A stretch of 64,000 nt of DNA, from positions 119,651,600 to 119,715,599 of the forward strand of contig CM073590.1 in NCBI GenBank assembly GCA_037074705.1, written 5' to 3'. Under the pieces are notes generated by a model. That model saw nothing but the letters and a program-made list of their open reading frames with translations. It was not told the DNA's origin and searched no databases. Made by a program: the position numbers and the translations under genes. Positions 59,346-64,000 of this stretch are shown here, piece by piece. Origin of the DNA: Zhengitettix transpicula. Its lineage: Eukaryota; Arthropoda; Insecta; Orthoptera; Tetrigidae. Each line of letters begins with the position of its first letter. Position 1 is the stretch's first letter.

Positions 59346-60932
59346 TAACAATACCTTAGGCATCGATTATTGACCATTCTTGTGTTTAATGTGTGTTCGC
59401 CGATAACAATTCGAGTTCAACAGTTCTCTTAATTATTTATTATTAATTGCCCTTTTAATTATCACAATATATTTACATATGAATGTATACCTTGTGAAAT
59501 TTAACATAGTAAAATTTATCATACTTGTCTAATATGACTTCTCATTTTTTAGAAACTAATCAGTCTCCCTATATTAAATTGTCATTGTCTTTCCCTTTCT
59601 TGACCTATATACCTAGGTCAAGTTCTACAGGGACTGAGTACTGTATTAACTTTTTTCCCTTACTATGTAATCTTTAAATCCCACTGCGTGGTGAATTATT
59701 ATTTTGTACGTTTAGATTCATTCCTAACATTTAATTTTTACCTATAATAATTATAGTTGCCATATTTCATATATTTTTATGTTTTATCTTGTAATTAAAT
59801 ATTTTATTTTTTGGGAAACATTTTCAGCTTACATTATATCCTATTATTTTACTAATTCCCACATTTTAACAATTTTATCCATGCATTGTCATAATTGTCT
59901 TGTACTTTTAACTGTTAACGTCCTCTTTTAAATGTTCAATTTTAAACTGTTAAAACTTCTCCCTCATTGTAGATATTTTTAGTAACTTTATTTGTACAAT
60001 GACTAGGAATCATACGTAATTGACCACTGTACGAATATTTCCTATATTGGTTTTCATTTCTTGGTAAATATGTTGTGATCACTATTATGAGGTTTAACCT
60101 TATCTTTTTTATAACTAAAAAAATTATATGAGTTAAAAAGAGATGCTATACAACTAATGAGGTGTACGTCCTTCAACAAGAATGAGATCAATGGGCATAT
60201 TTCTTAACGTTAGGGTTAGCTTTTGAAAAATTTTCTACAATGTTACTATTGACAGTCTGGATCTATCTTTTTAATTTAATGTGCTATTTTTATCTCATTG
60301 TTTCAGTAACAATTTTTTTAAGTTTAATACCTTTTCTTACTTTCTCCATAACATTATTTGCAGCAATCTTTACGCCTACTCTGCACAACAAATATTTTGT
60401 TTATCCACTAATAAATAACCCTTAAAATGAAAATTAAATTTGGCAGGATGAATTTTAAGTTTTATCTTTTTGAAATTGGAGGTGACAATTTGACATAGCT
60501 TCAAAGTTATTTACTACTCCTACTCAGCCGTTTTTCTGCGAAGCAAACTAATACCCTGCCCAATTAATTCAAATCAGATTTTATAACTATCGTCATATAA
60601 TATCAACATAGGGTATAGTGTGTTTCATTGATTTAAATCATGTTATGTCTCTATTTAACATCGGTAAACAGTGTTATCGAAACCTGACGGACAGTTTTCT
60701 TGTGAAAGACATCTATTTAGAATTCATTAATTCATATACCGTAAAAATATACTAAAGTGAACTGATTTTAATAAATCTTCAGACCAAAGTATTTTTAATC
60801 ACATACAGACTTCGCCAAATCTGGCTTCCTGTTTAATAAGATTTATTAAACCACGCTGTGTGATAGGATGAAAAACATTCTAATAATGGATACTTCTTGG
60901 TTTCATATATTTATCAGGTGAACCAGGTATGT
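59346..60932. other. AT-rich non-coding stretch
   Basis: Nothing recognisable. Confidence 0.4.
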
Positions 60933-61054
60933 AATCGTCTAAGACATTATAATCATCTAAATGCCTTTGTTTCATTGTTGAATTAATAGTTAATTAATCG
61001 TCTAAGACATTATAATCATCTAAATGCCTTTGTTTCATTGTTTAATTAATAGTT
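60933..61054 (+). repeat. Recent tandem duplication, unit 63 bp, two copies
   Basis: AATCGTCTAAGACATTATAA through GCCTTTGTTTCATTGT and AATTAATAGTTA occurs at 60933 and again at 60996, with almost no differences. Confidence 0.9.
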
Positions 61055-62029
61055 ATCAGATGTTTGAGTGGTTGATTATATCCCCGAACTTATCATATTC
61101 GTTACCCATCTCGTCATTTCCGGTTCTAGGTAAATTGTGAATTTCAAATGTTATAGCCGCTTTCTTCCTGTCTTATATTTACAGTAAGCTGTTGCTTGTA
61201 AATTTTTGTTTACTTATCGTAGTTGCTACAGAATAATGCAGTCTACCTTTATTATTATTTCGTTATAAATAAATCTTTCTTCGATATTCTACATTTAAAG
61301 TTTGCTCCTCATTTCCCATAACAGATCATAATCGCTACAAACGATCCAAAGTTTTCCCGTTGAGTATGCTTATATGCTGGATAAATAATTCTTGAGATTC
61401 AAAGTAAGTTTCAATGGTGGACTGTGCCATATTTTGCAAATGAAGTTCACCTGAGAAAATCCGCCATTGATACGTCGTGGCTTAAGTTTGCTTTGACCCG
61501 GGCGCAAACCTAAGAACTACTTATCCATAGTCTCTACTGCTAGCCGAGGCAATATTAGTGGTGACTCGTATCTTTAAGAAGACGCTCCAGTTTCAAAATT
61601 GCTATTTGGGCCTGGGAAATCATTTTGTGGTTTATTTAATTATCTTGGATAACTAAGTACAATTTCATCTTCTGAGTTTGTTTTGGTGCGTGATACTATT
61701 TTATTCGTAACTAATCATGAGTTATGAATTTTTAAATTATAATTATAATATTTAGGATACCAAAAGTATTTATATTAAATTTACAGCTTGTTGTGCTATA
61801 AAATAGTAATTTGATAATTATATATCTTAAAATTTAATGAAGATAAGTTAGAATGAAGAAAAGCCATGACGAAGAATAGAACGTGAGATTATATCTATGT
61901 CTTAATGTCTGCAATAAACAAAAATTCAAGCGTTCGAAGCCTCCGGCAACAGTTAGTCTAATTTCAATCTGGAATAGACTTTTTCCACGAATCGTAACTG
62001 AAGTATTTTAGCCGATAATCTGAACTACA
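61055..62029. other. Non-coding stretch
   Basis: Nothing recognisable. Confidence 0.4.
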
Positions 62030-62690
62030 TGCTTTTATAAATACGAGTCTGCTGGTGTGCTGCAACACACAATCGCTCGTTCACTTTGTACGGTCATTAT
62101 CGAACTGAGTTTATGTTCGTACGCCGTGTTTTTCCCTCCCAGTACGAACGGGTTGCTCCACTCTGGGAACTGCGTAACGTTATAATTGATGCAGCATTAT
62201 CACAAGAGGCAGAGCCCCCGGGACATGGCGAACTGAGCTGTACTCTCATTAAGATAACTTTCAAAACAGCCAATGTAATCGCTGCGTGAGTCGCGTTGCC
62301 TTAATAACACTAACACTCGCGTACTTGTCTCGGGCGCTGCCCTCATATTACGACGGTTGTTTCTCAAAAGTATCAGCGGATAAAATATTCATATTTCGCA
62401 GTGTAACAATGGTCCATTACATTGTGGTAATCGGAGCGTGGCCGCGGCGTCGCGGAAATGTCGCGAGGAGAGACCTCCTTTCCTTTGCAGACTTTCCAGC
62501 TGCGCTTATCAATTCGCCACGCACAGAGCTACGCAACTCTAATAACTAGTGTCCTTGCACTCCCCCAAAAGTGCCAAATTGCACACAAAGCGCTCGTAAA
62601 TCTTGGCTCACAAAATGCAGCTCTAATGCCAAAGGTAACAACGAATCCTAATGTTTGGACCTCAATTTTCATCGTTAATAATCCCCCATA
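62030..62690 (+). promoter_or_regulatory. Candidate promoter / GC-rich regulatory island
   Basis: TTTTATAAATACG (62034-62046) is TATA-like, and TTCACTTTGT, an initiator-like word, lies about 45 bases further on, somewhat too far for a textbook pair. The next 600 bases are GC-rich, including GTGGCCGCGGCGTCGCGG. An ATG at 62113 opens 58 codons (MFVRRVFPSQYERVAPLWEL...) without a known signature. Other frames at 62286-62691 are shadows. A promoter with a small first exon is possible but weakly supported. Confidence 0.2.
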
Positions 62691-64000
62691 AAACTAAAAC
62701 TATTTTTCCATACACCAAAATTTACATGTCAATATCATTATTATAAATTTATAAACTCAATTGCGATCAAATTTATTTATTTTATAGGCGCACCTTTTAA
62801 ATGAGACAATTTTTTTTTTACAATTTGCTCACTCTTTGCCCATTCGTCATAGAATGTAAGCTCGGTTTGTAAGAAAATTTGTTCTAGAATTTAAAATTTT
62901 TAAATTCGAACGGAACTGAAAAAATTTCACAGTTTGCTTAAAATTATTAAAACGTACTTAATCAAAATGTTATGATCCATTTGTTGTTAATGTGACCCAG
63001 CAGACTGAGAGGAACCACCTGTAAACGTTTCCAAAATGGCCCGTTAAAGTAAAATAACTGTAGAAGAATGGGCAAAGATATTAATTCAAAGAAGTTGAAC
63101 ATTCCTGTAGACTATTGCACAACTTCTTACACAGGTAAATCAAGCATACTTTAGGAAGCTCAAAGTTTCCGAAGACATAAATTGGAATTCTGAAGGCCGC
63201 AAGCATAGAATTGTATATATCGAACAATACCTTCAACAAATACGATATTTTTTTCTTACTCAATCACTTTTTTTAAAAAAAATACTATTTAAAAGAGTGC
63301 CTTGTGCAGAATAAGTCGAGAAAGTCGTTTTTCTGGAACTACTCTATTTTGAAAGGTTTCATATTTTTATTTATCGTGTTCACCAACTTTTGATCCGAAT
63401 TGACGAACTCTCCTGCATAATGCCGTATAGTTTTTCTTCTCTTAACGTTGGTTAATTATTCTACTATTATTATTGCATTTCATACATTTTCTGCTTGCAA
63501 GGAGCGCACGGTATACTACTTGATATTTACCTATTGTAGCAATAACTTAAGCGAGGACACACCACCCGAAAATCTGAGAGTGACCACAGTTTGTCGTAAC
63601 CAGAGTGTATACAACACATTTTGATAATCGTTTCTGATCCCTATCAAGCAGTATATCAAAATATTTAAATTAAATCAATTATAAACCAATATTGAGTCAT
63701 TTAAACTCCAAATTTAGTCTTAATATATGTTTGTCCTAGTAATAGTGAATATAGATTTTCACACGATTTTGGAAGCAAACATGTTCATGTCACCTCAAAG
63801 TGATATTAATTTTATGTAAAAATTGTTCCGTTAATATGTTTTGCATATGAAGAATAAATAATATACGAAAGCTATTGTTTTATTACATGTAAACGACAGC
63901 CAATTTGAAGTCAGAAAAAAGATATATATTTATAGAAAATTATACCACAATTCGTTACTAATTTGTGACCTCTTCAGGTATGGATTTGATAGTCAGGTCG
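62691..64000. other. AT-rich non-coding stretch to the window edge
   Basis: Nothing recognisable. Confidence 0.4.

Overview
The window looks like a piece of a large, AT-rich animal nuclear genome, most likely an arthropod and probably an insect. It has no bacterial operon layout and no rRNA or intact tRNA gene, and no long open frame. It does have degenerate non-LTR retrotransposons, tRNA-derived SINEs, a Helitron array with insect-type 5'-TC and CTAG-3' ends, AT microsatellites and foldback elements. I cannot name the species. Most of the longer open frames are no longer than chance allows in such DNA, or are translations of repeats, so I annotate them as genes only where something else supports them.

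Layout. The left edge (1-201) keeps what looks like the C-terminus of a non-LTR reverse transcriptase. A GC-rich retroposon family, here called A, appears at 2909-3330, about 16045-16494, 24402-24851 (minus), 44005-44345 (minus) and 58111-58217 (minus). Two copies carry perfect 12-13 bp target-site duplications and most carry A-rich tails. A second dispersed family, B, occurs four times. A roughly 190-bp satellite lies at 5540-6115, and minisatellites lie at 10451-10680 and 12790-13035. A long foldback element is centred near 20785 and a smaller one near 39607. SINE copies lie at 33478, 38566, 45825 and 45970.

The centre of interest is 23938-31406. A decayed Helitron Pif1-like helicase fragment (minus strand) is followed about 1 kb later by a head-to-tail array of at least three non-autonomous Helitrons (25103, 27086, 29208 to 31406). 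One junction joins CTAG directly to the next TC with no base between. The array is built largely of an approximately 282-bp internal module. Just beyond it lies a decayed LINE C-terminus (31640-32010, minus). A longer LINE reverse-transcriptase pseudogene is at 48490-50030 (plus).

Host genes: I find no complete gene. Three short segments look like possible exons: 39859-39935 (plus, both splice sites), 5234-5335 (plus, ATG to donor) and 47165-47236 (minus, ATG to a consensus donor). Several GC-richer, motif-rich islands (19010-19200, 32400-33130, 35270-35690, 54890-55130, 62030-62690 and others) resemble conserved non-coding DNA or promoters. The best reading is a long intron or intergenic region with scattered regulatory DNA, filled with old mobile elements.
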